Both the position numbers and the translations under genes were made by a program. Of a stretch of 64,000 bases of DNA, positions 1 to 13,690 are shown in pieces; positions within the stretch are counted from its first letter, which is position 1, and the number at the start of each line of letters is the position of its first letter. The stretch is taken from contig NC_065570.1 in NCBI RefSeq assembly GCF_937616625.2, positions 5,714,001-5,778,000 on the forward strand. Direction: 5' to 3'. The notes under the pieces are model-generated. The model was not told the DNA's origin and ran no database searches. It worked only from the letters and a program-made list of their open reading frames with translations. The stretch comes from Mercurialis annua. Lineage: Eukaryota; Streptophyta; Magnoliopsida; Malpighiales; Euphorbiaceae.

Positions 1-140
1 ACTTTGTTTCTATGTACTGTATTAGTAAATTTATATTTTTTTTTGCTTGTAGAATTATGAGTTTGAATTTGTTTTTTGTTTTTTTAATTGATGAGATTTA
101 AAAAAATTAAAGCAAGTGTGAGCAAATTAATTTAATTTTC

Positions 141-818
141 GAATGGAAGATTGTATACTTTCTCTCTCAACAAAATTTGCTCTCCCTTCTCTCTAAACAA
201 AGTTCATCTTCTTCATCTTGTTCTTGGTGAGGGTGGGAGAAGATGATTTTTCCGGTCACCGGAAAATCATTTTCTCTCCGCCCATAGTTTTATTTAGTAT
301 AGATCTACTCTTTGTTGATTGAATAAGACTTTTTTTAAGATGTTTTTTATGGTTTGAAATTTTATCTTATGAAATAAATTTGTTATGGTTTGTTTTCTTA
401 TCTCTTTGATCCGATGTTATAGATCGTTCAAGACTATTTAGTGTTTGTTCGAACTTTGGATCTAAGTTCTTGTAAATCTAAACATTGGGGAGGTTTTTAA
501 ATCTATCTCTTTAGAATATTCTTGAAGATGAATCAAAAATGCTAAGCTTCGTCGGATAGAGCGGATTTCTTGTCAAATCGGAAAAAGGATGATCTAAGTA
601 CCCCGTCCAACGGGAACATAGTTCTTTGTTGTGTTAAATTTATCGGGATTCATGTCATAGATTTATCTTTATTTTCGATTATTTTTTGCTTATCTTGGAT
701 TGTTGTTTAGTAGTTGGTTGTTCAAATTTGAAAGATCATATTGAGATTCTTGTGATATGACTTTCATTGTTTGTATTTACATCTTCATTAATATATTCTA
801 ACTTTGGAAAAAAAAAAA
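141..818 (+). mobile_element. Poly(A)-tailed non-LTR retroposon, copy A
   Basis: The unit is bounded by a direct repeat aaattaatttaattttc (124-140 and 819-835) and ends in a run of about 13 A, the signature of target-primed reverse transcription by an L1-type machinery. It begins with a pyrimidine-rich leader, then a hairpin around 240-275 in which gatgattttt-CCGG is answered by CCGG-aaaatcat, followed by about 500 bp without an open frame. A second copy with different target duplications lies at 43246-44021 and keeps the hairpin, the ctctccgcccat segment and the tail region. No tRNA-like A/B boxes were seen, so it is not an ordinary tRNA-derived SINE. It could be a LINE leader joined to a LINE tail or a family of processed transcripts. 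Confidence 0.75.
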
Positions 819-835
819 AAATTAATTTAATTTTC

Positions 836-2187
836 TCAAAAAGGTTTTTAAAGTTTTAAACGTAAACCCAACTTTCGCTTTCAAAGTCGGTCCCGCCAGT
901 TATCTTTTCCCATCAGAAATTTACATGTTTTATTTATTTTTATAATGTTTTTATTGCAATTTATTTTCGTTATTGAATGAAATTGAAAATAGTATTTACT
1001 TTTTTCAAAAATAAAATATCCCCTCTTATACATATTATTAGTGGAAATAATATTTATCGTATTTAAAAATTTGATTCATAAAATTTATCACTTAAAAATA
1101 TTAAAAAAACATTTATTGATATTTGCTTGAATTTATTTCCGTTAATAAACTATTTAGAGAGACTAAAACAATTAATCAAAATTAAAATTACTAGTAATTA
1201 ATATAAATGTTTTAGTAAAACTTATAAACATTACAATATATTTATTATTTTTCTAAATTATATAAAATAGTCAATGTGAAAGATATTATGAACCGAAAAA
1301 ATTACTAACTATAAAAGACACATAACTACAAAAGTATTTTTTTGTTTTTATGCGATATAAAAAACTTCAACATAAATTATGAATACTATTTTTTTCATAG
1401 ATAGATTTGAACTGCATAATACGAAACAAATTATCTCAAAGAAGAAACAACCGATGCATATTTGGAAAATAGAATCGAGCCCCTGAGTGCTACAATATTC
1501 ATTAGCAATTATAAACTGTAAATATTATTTTATGCTTAAAAAATCTTTTTTCTTTTATAACCTGCCAGATTTTGGACAAGCCAAACCATGAAATTTACAT
1601 TACTACAAGTACAACGTAAATGTAAATTGTAGTTGTAATTATAGTCCGAGATAAATTACCCAAAAATTATTGAATCGGTTCTTTCAATCAGATTAACAAA
1701 GATCTAACCTAATAAACTAGAAATGAGGTGGCTGCTAATATTTTCAGCAATGTTTCTCATCCTACTAGTAATCCCTCAACCGATTTTGTATTATATTTTC
1801 TTGCTTATGGGCAAAACATTAAACTCTTTCCCCACTTTCTGATTCCTAGCATGTCTAGCAAAACAGCTCACATTGGCCTGTCTGTGCCCCCAACAAAAGA
1901 TTGCTTTAGACAGATAGCAGTCATCATCTTAACTTAACCCTAACTTCTCGTCACACCCTCTCTTGACGATGTCATACAAAAAAAATCATCTCCCAGTTAG
2001 TATGGCTCGCATTTCACGTATTGCGTACATCAGGAATCTTAGGCGCTTTTCTTGCAATTAGCAGACGGCAGCCTTGCGGTAGACACATTAAGGAAAGCAT
2101 AATTGAGTTGCTCATATCAGATCTTACCATTCATTCAACACAATCCAGAATGTAGATGACCGGGGTCAATATTTTGCGGGTCAATAC
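836..2187. other. AT-rich spacer and likely 3' UTR of MED33
   Basis: From 836 to about 1560 the sequence is AT-rich without coding signal on either strand. The part nearest the MED33 stop codon, about 1560-2187, is less AT-biased and on the minus strand directly follows the stop, so it most likely holds the 3' untranslated region. No clear polyadenylation signal could be singled out. Confidence 0.4.
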
Positions 2188-5100
2188 TCAATCAATGGCA
2201 TTTATTAGTTCGGCTACAAGGCCAATGGCTGCAGCTCCACCTCTTTCGAGCAGAGAGATAGCCAACTCATGTTCATGCCATCCCCTCAATCCATTGGCCA
2301 GCTTCTTCAGAGTTTCCAGCCTCACTTCTTGTATCCAGGCTGGAGTAAAATTTGCCATCATACGGACTAAACAAGACACGTAAGCTCTCCAAGTCGCTGG
2401 ATGACAACCAAGTGAAATTTTTCCGTCCAATACCCCTGCCAAAAACTCCATGTGGGACCCAACAATTTGTGCCCTTCTAGACAATGCCCATGAAGGAGAT
2501 TTAGTCCCAGGCCCCCATGCTAATGACCCTGACAGTACTAACATGTAAGCCATTGCGTATCCTTCCATAATCCGACATACAACACTCATCTCACACTGTT
2601 TCACTTCTCTTGACGAGAACAACAGGGTCGGCATAGTCTCCAGAAAAAGTTCTTGAACCAGATTCATCCCTCCAGAAATGCATAAGAGGCTTGCACCGAG
2701 TATCGCTGCTTCCCTTGCCTTAGCAGCTGCCAGATTTAGAGATGCTTGGCAAGACTTCAGACGGGAGCAGTTCGTGTTTGACCATCTCACAGCCGATTCC
2801 CTAGCGTGCTCTCCTACAATATCTATTATCACGCCATTCACGTATTGAATATCGGGTATTGTCCGACAAGAGCGAATATACAGAAATCCTGATGCTAAGG
2901 ATCCACAAGCCGTCGGAATTGTACTTCCCAGTAGTCCATCCACACTACATTGATTGGTCATCAAAGATGACGAAACATTAACTGATCCAAGGAATGAGGA
3001 GAAGCAACTCCTTAGGAGCTTAGTGACGGCCTCTTTATTTTGCCTGAACACAGAACGAGTGCATGATACAACTATGTAATCATGCCAGCGGCGGACCTTT
3101 TGAGCCCACAGAGAGCCAATTATTGGTACGCTAGGCCAAGCGCAACCTGCTGCACAATTCTCCAAGGCTGGACCCACTACAGCATGAATGTAATCCAGGC
3201 CTTTGTTGAGTTTGAAAGTAATAGTTAAGCTGACCAGAGCTGCTATTGGCAATGGAAGCATGACAGGGGAATTGCCTGCAAGAAGTTTCACATGCTTTAG
3301 GAAGTAAAATAAGCACTTCAAATCATCTAGTAACAGCTTTACTACATTTGGCATCATTTAGTAAAATACTGAATGTACTCAATAGTTCAGTTAACCAAAA
3401 AGGTTACGAAGTTCCAACAAATTTGTACCAGGCATTTCCACAAAAAGAACAAACAAGGAACGGCAGAATCAATGTTGTTGAACTCGCAATATTAATCTAT
3501 TGATGGTCCATAAAATCACATTGTAAAATTGGCTCGTAAAATTTTAAGATCTAAATAATTGCGAAATTAACTTTCAAAAGTATAAATATTCATGTAATCG
3601 GACACAGATTAGCATAAAAATAAAAACTACTCATAAAATTAGAATAATATTAAATAAAAAAATCAACCGTGGCTAGCATAATATGTGTAATCTAAAGTCT
3701 CTTTTTACTAATTTCATAGTAAAAATTAAACAAATTTAGTTCTCTTTTCATTCCATTTTCAACACAATGCTATATAAATTTCTTAAAAAAAAGTTAGTTT
3801 TCAATTAAAGAGGAAAAGTAGTATCTATAACTATTAGATTAGCATAAGTGAAATTTTATACATATTCTATATACGTAGAAAAATATAGTTGAGCAAAACT
3901 ATTTTTAAAATAAAAAAATAATACATGTAAATACAGTAAAAATATTATTTTTTAGATCATTAATAAACCCAAAAAATATTATTATTTTTATGTCTATAAA
4001 ATTCAATAAATCATCCAAATTCTAAGACCCAAAATTAAATTTTTGTAAACTCAGAAAATCGTATTATTTTACGCCAAAATTACCATTTTGTAGAGTAAAC
4101 TCGTGATTTAATCTGATTTTACTAACTCATATGATTGATTTTGAAAAGTAAGCTCATAAAGCCGTAAAAGTGAACTCACGATTTTAACAACAATGGGTAA
4201 GGTTACCCCGGCTCAAGAGACCAACTTAATGAAACCATGTTCTGCATAAATTATCTTTCCCATTCATGGTCTATATAAGCATTCATTAAAAATTAAAGTC
4301 CACATTCCCTAGCAGAATAGTTTACTGTTGCTTGAGAAAAATTTAGCAGGCATACTTACCTGAGTAAAATTCTGTTGAGTAGAATCAGACTGTTGGTGAT
4401 GATAAGACATAATATTAACCAAGAAAGAAACAGCGTTTGGTGAAACCTACCAGAAGAAAAGGTCGGAAAATCAACTCCTGCAGCGGAAAGAAGCTCTTTC
4501 ATTTCAGATTCAACAGATGAAAGCACAGCTGCTGGGCTAGGCCAATCTGTTCCATTCATATGAACTGGTTTCCAAGTACCCCGAGTTACTTCTGCAGCAA
4601 AGTAACTGATAATACCTCCAAGAGATGCAGGAAGAAAGTCAATGAGGTCTCTCAGGCCTGCAAGTGTTTGACATCTTTTATTACCATGCCGAGCAACCGA
4701 AAAAAGTCATCATAAAGAGGACAGCAGTTATAATTCTAAATTCCAAAAGAACATGAACTGTTCTTCTGCTAATGGCAACATTAATATTTCAAGTCAAAGG
4801 GATGGATTAATCAACACAGTCAAAACAAAAGAAAAACAAAAGCTGCGAGAAGTGCTCAACAAAAAAATAAATGCCAGCTTTTACTCAACCTGTTGTTAAG
4901 TCCCGAGATGAAAGCCTTCCATGAGCACATGCTGTTAATATTGCCTCAATAACAATAGGGACGGCCTCTAACACTTCCCATGCAGGAAGAATGGGTTTCT
5001 GATAGGGATCTTCACTGCTACTTGAAGAGCACCCACCTAAGCTATTGCTTGATAGAGTTGAGGAATTTCCCGGAGAAGCACCCACTTTAGTCATTTTCGA

Positions 5101-8100
5101 GTAAATCATGTTTAAAATTTTGTTAGCAACCTGATGAACAGGATTTCCAGTAGAGAGCCCAGAAAGTGTTGAAGCTACGCACGACTTGTTTTGGCAATAC
5201 CAAGCTTGTAATTTAGGATAAAAGTCGATATACACAGGCTTATCATATGTAGATTCAACATGGACTGAATCACTATTGATTTTTCCCAAGGCAGCAGACT
5301 TTCGTGATGCAATCCGGCTGTTACGCAATAATATGAGATAATCCAAAGTAAGCTCACCTCCTAGGGCTCCTCCTCCAGTCAACCACTGCTCAAGAGCAGG
5401 TCTATAGAATTTCCATAGACGAAGAAGAAAGAGAAAAGCAGCAGAAAAAACCATGTAATATGTGGGGTCATAACATGTGCTAGTTACATTACTTGATGTA
5501 GGCATAAGCGACCCAAATGTCTCACAAACAGGCAATAAAGAAGCAGCAACTTCTGGAATCTGATTAAATAGAAACATTGAGTTCATTTAGAAGGCAAAAA
5601 GAAGATTCAACTTTTAGAGCTTCACAAATGTCTAAAAAGAGATAGAAACATGTCTAACTATATTAAGATACATGAAGAAATCATCAAAATAAAACATCAA
5701 GGTAAATTAATTCAGAAAAGAAACATTTAGTTTAGCATTTTGACACTGAAGAGACAAAGAAATTCTCTAACATTCTAGTTTCTTAAGGATAAATTCAATA
5801 TCACATTAGTGTCACTTTTTGCGAGTAGCACTAAAATCATTTGTATGTGGTGCTTCTAATTTGTGCATTAGTAACACAAGGTCTACAAGGTACATAAAAT
5901 CAAATTTTAAAAAATCCACTAATAAGGTTTTCATTTTAAAAAAGAAGTTTATCATGGAGAAAAATATCATATGGTTTTTTTTCCTCCGAGGCTTTCTTTT
6001 AAAGAATTCCTGAGGCGTGTTAGAAATACTGCTGCTAAAACACGTGACCTCTTTAATGAGTAACTTTTCCTTTATTAATCCAAAGAACTATCAGACGAAA
6101 GTAAATTTGTAAAGATAATAATGGTATTAAAATGAAATAAATCAAACTTAAAGGTTACATTGAAGAATCTACGCCCCAAGTGTTAAAGCACGTGTCCACA
6201 GGATAATTTTCTAATTGCTTGCAATGAGCGCCCCAACAACACAACAGCATAACACACTGGTACTTGCTGCATACATTAAGCCTACATAACCCACCAAACA
6301 GCAATACTTTGATGATAGTTTCATATTTTCTTATTTTATAGCTTAAGCCTTGATAAATTTCTTTTAATATAACCGAAAGATTGTATATCATCAAGTGTCT
6401 AAAGGCACATCCAGCTTGTGGTACTATACTGATAACAGAAAACATGCTACTGTATTATCTCACTTACAACGCCATGCAAAGAAAGTATGTGGACGTTATC
6501 AATTGATGAAGCACCAAGGAGAATAGCACTGAGCATAGGCGCGTAGTCAACCAAGTGACTCCTTTGTCCGCTGTGAGTAGTAGGAATAGGAGGAGAAAGA
6601 AGCTTCACCACATGCTGCACCACATGCTCCTGAAGAACATTCAGCATCAAGATATAAGAATTATCTTCAGACACATGGCAGTGGTAAAACCAATAACTCT
6701 GGGTCATACAAGACAACAGTTGTATGGTCAATAAAGAATTGGAACTCAAATCAAGTACAGGAACTCTTCTAATTTTGAACTCAAAAACAAGTAAAGGAAC
6801 TCTTCAAGTAGATCCAAAAATCATCTCCAGCAAGAAATAATTCAGCCACATTAGGGTCAAATTCCACCAGTTACGGTGCAGAGTAGGGAGGGTTAACAAA
6901 AGAACTAAAAAAGCAACTTCTAGAATGCACCTTCAGCTACAAACTTCAAGATATTCCCCCCATCGTGTAACTTTTTGGTGCTTTTCATTGCCTAATTCAT
7001 GTGCTCGTAAAATTTGAGGAATCTTCCTGAACCTGAAACCAGTCCTATGGTCCCTATGATATTCTCCCTGGGGTTTGTAATAAGGCAGTGCAAAGGTTGT
7101 TGAATCTTAATGGACAAGGAAGCAATAATTAAAATATCAAAAAGTTGCGAGATAATTGGAATGAACTTATCCAAATTATTTAAATTCATTGCGCAGGATA
7201 CATGTTAATCCTAGTAAGAAATTATCCTAAATAAATATAAATGTGCAATAAGTATCTTTTGACCATTCTCTTCCTCCAAACAACTTTGCAATTCATGAAT
7301 TTTACTATTTCCATTCAATTTTGTTCCATTTTTGAGTTACCGATTAATGTGTGGACACAAATTTGACTAGAATTTTAAAACAACATTACTTTATAAAAAA
7401 AAATAAAAAATTATTTCCACTGAATATCCTCAGAAAATTAGACAGGCTAATCATGACATGCAACAGCTAACAATTAAGGATTCAATACCTATCAGCTACT
7501 TCATGTATAACAAGCCATGAAGACAACCAAATTGCAATATGTTAGCATCAACGAAGCGCGTGTCACCTGAATATTCCATCCACGGGTTAGGGATGCACCA
7601 CAAAGAATCTTTGCAGCTGCTGACTTCTCCTCTGCTGACCCACTTAATGCAATATGATATAACTTCTCTATCTCTGCTAAACTTTAGCAGAAGCAATGCA
7701 GAAGATCAAATTTATATCTTTCATATGCTGAAAGTAAAAATGCTTCTTTTCTTTTGTTTTACCTAGTTGCAGGAATAGTGAGAAGTGGATTTACAAGAGA
7801 ATTATCCAGTGTTGATCCCTCCATTAGTGTTACCCAAGGAGATTTTTGAAGCTGTGGTAAATCTGACATTGAGATAGCTGAAGCAGACACATAGCCAGGC
7901 CAAAAGTATGCGGATGCATCAATTAAGTTTCTTGCAATGCAGGCTTCTACTATTAGATGCCTCATGTTACCACCTGAAAAGAATCACATACAACAAAAAT
8001 ATCATGTAACACGTAGGAAAGTAAAAAAGCAAAGTTCATCTATATAGTACTTATACTCAGTAATCAAGATTTGGAAGACTAAAGAAATGAACCACACCAT

Positions 8101-11100
8101 TCATGAGTTACCTGCATTTACAGAAGGATCGAAATGATTACCACCACCTAGTCCATTATTTGCATTCTTTGATTTAGAAATGAAACTTGCTGCCTTTAGA
8201 GCTGCAACATTTGCTGCACCGATGACGTAAGGAGGAGGACATAAGAGACTAGAGAAGCCTCCAAGGATCTGAAGAGATGAAATGAGTCCATGTTTCCTTG
8301 AACTCTGAGCGTTTCCGTCCACCTTACATAACATGGCTTCATCCTCCAAAATATATGCTATTGCCAAGGGGACAATAGTCAAAAGAATACAAAGACGAGA
8401 ATCAACATGAGGAATAGGGCCTTCCACAGGAGCGCGTTCCTGAAAAGCAAAGCCAAAGCAGAAAAATAAGTATTCCTCATAAATTTGGATATATGCTCTC
8501 CCAGTGACATATATTGACATGGGATCATCTCAACTCGTTGCACAAGACGAAGAGCTGAAAGCCAGAGTGCCAAGAAAGTTTCCTGCCAGCATGCACGATT
8601 AAGCAGTTGGAGCGTCTTAATTGTTTCTGCAGTCATAACATGAAAACTTCATAATAAGAGAAGTTCTGGCAGCTCCAAACATAATGTGTGGACAAACAGA
8701 AATAAAGATATCTATTCAAACTAATTTAACCTCTAAGTATAGCAACAGATGATCTAATATGAAGTTGCTTTCCATCCATTATGTTCTCCATGTAAATATC
8801 AAAGGAAACCCAAAAGGCAGATTTCCCAGATTCTGAATTGCAATAAGCTGTAGGCTTGCATGGTTTGGTATCAATAAGCATTTGGATGATCTTGCACTGG
8901 TTTAACTGGTATTCAAAATCAAAAACTCTCTGAATATTCGCCAACAATCTTTCCAGAGGCTGGTATGCAGAGTCCATAAAGGAGGATGCTTTATTGGCTT
9001 TAAGAAACAACAGCCTTTGCAGGAGGCCATTGAAAATCTCTGGCCTATAAACAAACAAAAAAAATAAAAAATTATTTGAACATAGCAAGCTCCTCGCCAT
9101 AATATTTTTCTAGTTATATGCTTTTATAACATGCAACTAACTTAAGAATAAAGATGACAGTTTACCAACTTTGGTCTCTTCTCTTTTCGTACAAAATAAC
9201 TGCCTAAGAGAATGGGTGCTGACACTGCACACTTTTTACTGTTTTCCTAGGCGTCCTAAACACTGCAGCAAATTCACAAAACAATTGATCCATAGCTGGA
9301 CAAAATATAATTTCACTAACAATGCGTTTATAGGAACAACGCATATATCTTTTCTTCCTGGACTTTTATTGATTCATAATCAATTAAAATAAGAGGGGGA
9401 AAGAACAGCCAGATTCTCAATTCGCAATTACCGCTGTAGAACAAAATTAAAACTAAACATAAAAATCAACTTTTCAACTCAGAAATATATTTGGTAGTTC
9501 CTAACTATATTTATGCGGGGTGCACCTCAATATCAAGACCGTGACATTCATGCATCACAAATTACAGATGTAAGAGCTGAAAACAATAGAGAGAGTTAAT
9601 CACATGAATTACAACCATATTTGCAGTCGTTTCATTCAATAATAAATTATGCTTCTTTTTTCAAATTCTTAAAAGTTGCAACAGTAAAATGTTTATTAAT
9701 ATATTTGATACAAAGATGCGTTCTTATAAATTATTTCATATTTAATATACCCAACCCTCAGAAAACTAAACTCAAAGGCACAGGATCAACAATATCAATC
9801 AAGACATCCCAATACATATAGTAAAAATTCATGAAGAGAGAGAATTAAAATGTAAACTAATTTAAGAATAGCAAAACATACTTGTTTAGATGAACACTGC
9901 GGAGTAGAATAATGGCTTTTCTACTTTCAGTAATTTTTACCAGCACCTCTATGGCAAAGAGAGGATTAGTTTTTCTTAAAAGTTCACGATGCTCAGATCT
10001 TCCAATATTATACTTCCCTTTGGCATCAACATCCATATCCTGGTTATTGTCATTTCCAAATGGTCCACTTGCTACATTTGGAGATTTCATTAGTAATCCC
10101 CAGTCAGTAAATGTACTATCAATCAAGCCAGCAACAATGCTAAAAAAGAACAGCACCAGAACATGCCCAAGCTCCAGAACTTGAATTCCATAAGTGTGTG
10201 ATAAGTTTAGAGCAACATCAACGGACTTTATTATCCTACAAAACATAAAGCGCAATTTTCGTGTTTCTTAGTGAAGTAATAAGAATTATAGACACTCCTT
10301 ATCCAGCATCTTGTAAGTCAGAGTGTCAGACCAACAAAAAGAAATGTGAATTATTTAATTGAACAAATTAAACACGCACATCTTCATGTGTACAATAGCA
10401 CACCCCAGCATAGAAGCTCATAGTAATACTAACAAAATAAATCACTGAATTCCAATAAGACATTCAGTTAACCGACGTTCTCACATACCAACAATTAGCT
10501 AGTGATAGTTAATGGTGAAAAATAGAGTACTCAAATGACTATTATAGGCACTAGTTGGCTTCCGACAGTAAGACAATCTTGCTAATAAAAAATACAAAAA
10601 TCCTCATCCAATACATGATAAACATTCCTTAATGCAAGTTGGATATTTATTATATGGCCCCCAGCAGAGGGTCCTATAAACCTTTATGTTTTCCCTTGGT
10701 AACTAAAAGTGATTGTCATATTATTAACCGCAATAAGACCAAAATGAGGAAGGGTCTCATACTACTATTTCCCAAGAGAAAAAAGAGCAGAAAATTTGCT
10801 AAACTCAAACAATCACAGTACTATTTCCTCAGCAATCACTTCACTTTTCACCCGCATCAACACTCAGCCAATCAACTAACATTCCTTAGAAAATGTGGTG
10901 TCCAAATGTGGCATTTGGATAGCATAAGAAAGAAAGAATTGAATGGAATTTTATTTAGTCAGACCTTATGTCTGCAACAAATATAATTTATTGGTACAAT
11001 TCATTTCTTAAGGCAATTCAAATATATAAAAAAACTATTTACTTCTTAAACTACCTTGGAATAAATAAAATTTAGTCCAACAAGTTGACATGAATTTGCA

Positions 11101-11730
11101 AGAATTCAATTCAGTTGAATTTTACAGAATCCTAGCAAGTTCACTTCAAACAAAGCCTCAAAAAAAGTCCAACTAGCAACTAGTAAACCTCAAGTTAAAA
11201 CCATAACTACCATCCGATTTAAAAAATAAGCAACTATACATAATCAAAATAAAACATACTTCTCTTTACAATCTTCATCACCAACAGTATCAGCTAAAAA
11301 TGAGAATCGGCTAAGTAACTCAAGGTAAAGCCTATACGCCTCAGGCTGCGTCTTCCGATTCGGAATTACTCTACAAAACAAACACAACATTAACAACAAC
11401 AACATCACACGGGAAAACTAAAAATGCAATTAACAAAAACAGCAACCTGGCAGAGAGAAGCGAGAGAACATGAAGAGACGAAACGAGACGAGAAGATAAA
11501 GCTTGTTGGAGAAACTTCCATAACGAAGGATGATTATTCTGGAAACAAATATGAGAAACAAGAACTTGACCTAATTCAAAGCTCGGCAGTTTTATACCTA
11601 ATGATAGTAAACATTTCGCCACCTCCATAGCCATTACTAGCGGAGCTTCTTGCCTCTGTTGACAGTTCTTGATTGTTTCTAAAATTTTATCTTCAACTGC
11701 CATTTTTTCGTCCTCTTTTTCGTGCTCCAT
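2188..11730 (-). CDS. MED33: Mediator complex subunit 33 (REF4/RFR1-like), 12 exons
   Basis: This is a plant-specific tail subunit of Mediator, the coactivator bridging transcription factors and RNA polymerase II. In Arabidopsis the two paralogues (MED33A/RFR1, MED33B/REF4) restrain phenylpropanoid biosynthesis. Minus-strand exons, high to low: 11730-11447, 11370-11260, 10235-9882, 9044-8731, 8626-8535, 8439-8112, 7973-7763, 7681-7567, 6629-6468, 5559-4890, 4657-4451, 3275-2188. Every junction is GT..AG and all phases agree, giving 3936 nt and 1311 residues, in the usual family range. Family landmarks are VSHIC and WKFLQQALS near the N-terminus, VEGPIPHVDSRLC, GGNMRHLIVEACIARNLID, VCETFGSLMP, LPLPIAALVSLTITFKL, and LANGLRGWHEHELA at the C-terminus. 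The start at 11730 is the first ATG; a second ATG at 11703 (MAVEDK) matches the start I recall for homologues and may be used. No frameshift or stop was seen, so the gene looks functional. Exon borders are my inference from splice consensus and homology. Confidence 0.93.
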
Positions 11731-11928
11731 CTTCAAGAATCAAAATCTGAGCATTTGATTCGGAATTGATACTGTGATTTTGATTTTGATTATTGTTCGT
11801 GATGTCAGGGTTTATTTAATTAAATTACGCAGCGTAGAGCGGGACCTTGAACAGTAAGAGCTGAAGAGTCAGGTCCACATAGAGAAACGCAAATTGTTTT
11901 GTGTTTGGATATAATCTGGATTTTGTCT

Positions 11929-11934
11929 CACGTG
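11929..11934. promoter_or_regulatory. G-box (CACGTG) upstream of MED33
   Basis: A perfect CACGTG core lies about 200 bp upstream of the MED33 start codon and just outside the neighbouring hAT-like MITE. G-boxes bind bZIP and bHLH factors in plants. A six-base match can occur by chance, so its role is inference only. Confidence 0.3.
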
Positions 11935-11982
11935 CTTGGCACCCACCTCCTCCTTCTCCTGCTACTCGCCAAAGGTATGTAT

Positions 11983-12523
11983 TAGGGGAGAGCAAAGTTT
12001 TGAAAAAAACGAATAAGTCGACCGAATCGGTGAATTTCGGTCGGTTTAATTCGGTGATAAATTTTCATTCGGTCGGTTCGGTTAAAAAATATAAATTTTC
12101 GGTTATTGGTTAACGGTTCGGTTAAAAATTTAAAATTTACACTTTAACCGAACCGACCAAATACTTAAAATTTTGAATGCTTATTATGAAAAGTAGGTTG
12201 ATATTTTTTTTCAATTTAATTCTTGCTATGGTATATTGTTTATATTTATGAGAAAATGCTTGATTTCTTTCTAATTTTCATAGAAATCAATTATTTGAAT
12301 TTATGAAAAAATTAATTGATTTTTAAAGCATATGTAATTGAAAAAGCCCATAAAAACCCATTTAACCAAACTGACCGAACCGACCGAAAAAATTTAGGTC
12401 GAAACAGATTCGGTTAATGTTCTTTATTCGGTTGGTTCGGTCAAAAATATTATAACATTCGGTTTGGTCGGTTTGACCATTTTCGAATTGGTTTTGACCG
12501 AACCGGCCGAATGCTCACCCCTA
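11983..12523. mobile_element. hAT-like MITE
   Basis: The element is 541 bp with terminal inverted repeats of the type TAGGGGTGAGCA, seen as taggggagagca on the left and as the complement of tgctcaccccta on the right. It is flanked by an 8-bp near-identical duplication (gtatgtat and gtatgtac), as expected for hAT transposases. The subterminal regions carry repeated cggtcggttcggtt blocks in both orientations. It has no coding capacity. It sits about 250 bp upstream of the MED33 start. Confidence 0.75.
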
Positions 12524-12531
12524 GTATGTAC

Positions 12532-13072
12532 GTGTATGTAACTATGTATAGATGTTGTGCTTCATCTTAGCAAAACATTATCTTTCAGCCCCTGAAAGAT
12601 AAAAACGACATTGTTTCGTTATTTTCAAAAATGCAAATTGATACGTTAAATGATGTCGTTTTTGTTAGTCAGGGTTTGGACAATAATTTATCGCTAAGTT
12701 GAAGGATTAGATAAGGATAAAAATAGTTTAAGGACCATATAAACAAAATAAATATAAGGACTTGGAAATGAATTTAAACTTTAAAAATAATACTCCATCC
12801 GTCACAAATTAATACACGTCATTTTTATTTTTTTCCTTCTAAATAAAGGCGGTAATTTAATACTTGAATATTTAGTTATCATATATGCTCTTATTAATTA
12901 TGGTTGATGCATTGAAAATAACAAATAAAATACTAACAAATAAAATTACCACTACAGTAAATAATAACAATTGTGATATTTTTTTATAAATTAATTCATT
13001 TTATCTAAATAAATTTTATTTTTTAATATTTATATTTATTCTGAATTGCCTATCAGTTGAAAACGGAAAAGG
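12532..13072. other. Spacer with a possible Stowaway half
   Basis: No gene is visible. Around 12790 the string ctccatccgtcacaaattaa resembles one end of a Stowaway MITE, but the partner end is not found nearby, so at most a truncated copy is present. Confidence 0.3.
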
Positions 13073-13690
13073 TAGAGGTGTTAAAATGGGTTGGCGGGTC
13101 GTGTTCGTGTCGTGTCAACCCACTCTGTTGACACTATTAGGGTCAACACGAACACGAATCGTGTCAAAATTCCCAACCCTAACACGACACGAATTTTAAA
13201 CGAGTGACACGACACGACACGATTAACACGTTAAGATAAAATAGGTAACACGATTAACACAATTACACGGATAACACGACACGACTAACACGACCCACTT
13301 AACATTTAAGAATTTTTTTAAATCATTTAAATATACTTCTAACCTCAAATTTATCAATTAATTGTCAAATTTTCAAATTGTAAAATTTTAATATAATTTA
13401 TTTATTTTTATATTAATATAATTAATATAATTAATTTAATAATTTTATTATATATTTTTTATAATTATAACTGTTTTATTTTTATATTATTATAAATCAT
13501 ACAATTTATAAACGGGTTAGGTGGGTTAGATGGGTTCGCGAGTCAACCCGTGATACGACCCATTTATTTCGTATCATAAACGGGTTGACACGTTTTCGAC
13601 ACGAACCCGCTAAGCCTCAACCCGGATTCGCCAAATTTACGGGTTAGACAAATCGTGTTATCGTGTCATGACCCATTTTGACATCCCGTA
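13073..13690. mobile_element. MITE with AAAATGGGT-type inverted ends
   Basis: The left end (tagaggtgttaaaatgggtt) is answered by the complement of the right end (tacgggatgtcaaaatgggt). Subterminal blocks contain repeated acacgacacga motifs in both orientations, separated by an AT-rich core. Length is about 618 bp with no coding potential. The flanking 8-mers (ggaaaagg and tgaaaatg) agree at only six of eight positions, so the target duplication is doubtful. The style resembles hAT-derived MITEs. Confidence 0.6.

Noticed and set aside
12787..12860. Stowaway-like terminus ctccatccgtcacaaattaa
   Set aside because: No matching inverted partner within 500 bp; at best a truncated copy, too weak to list as an element.
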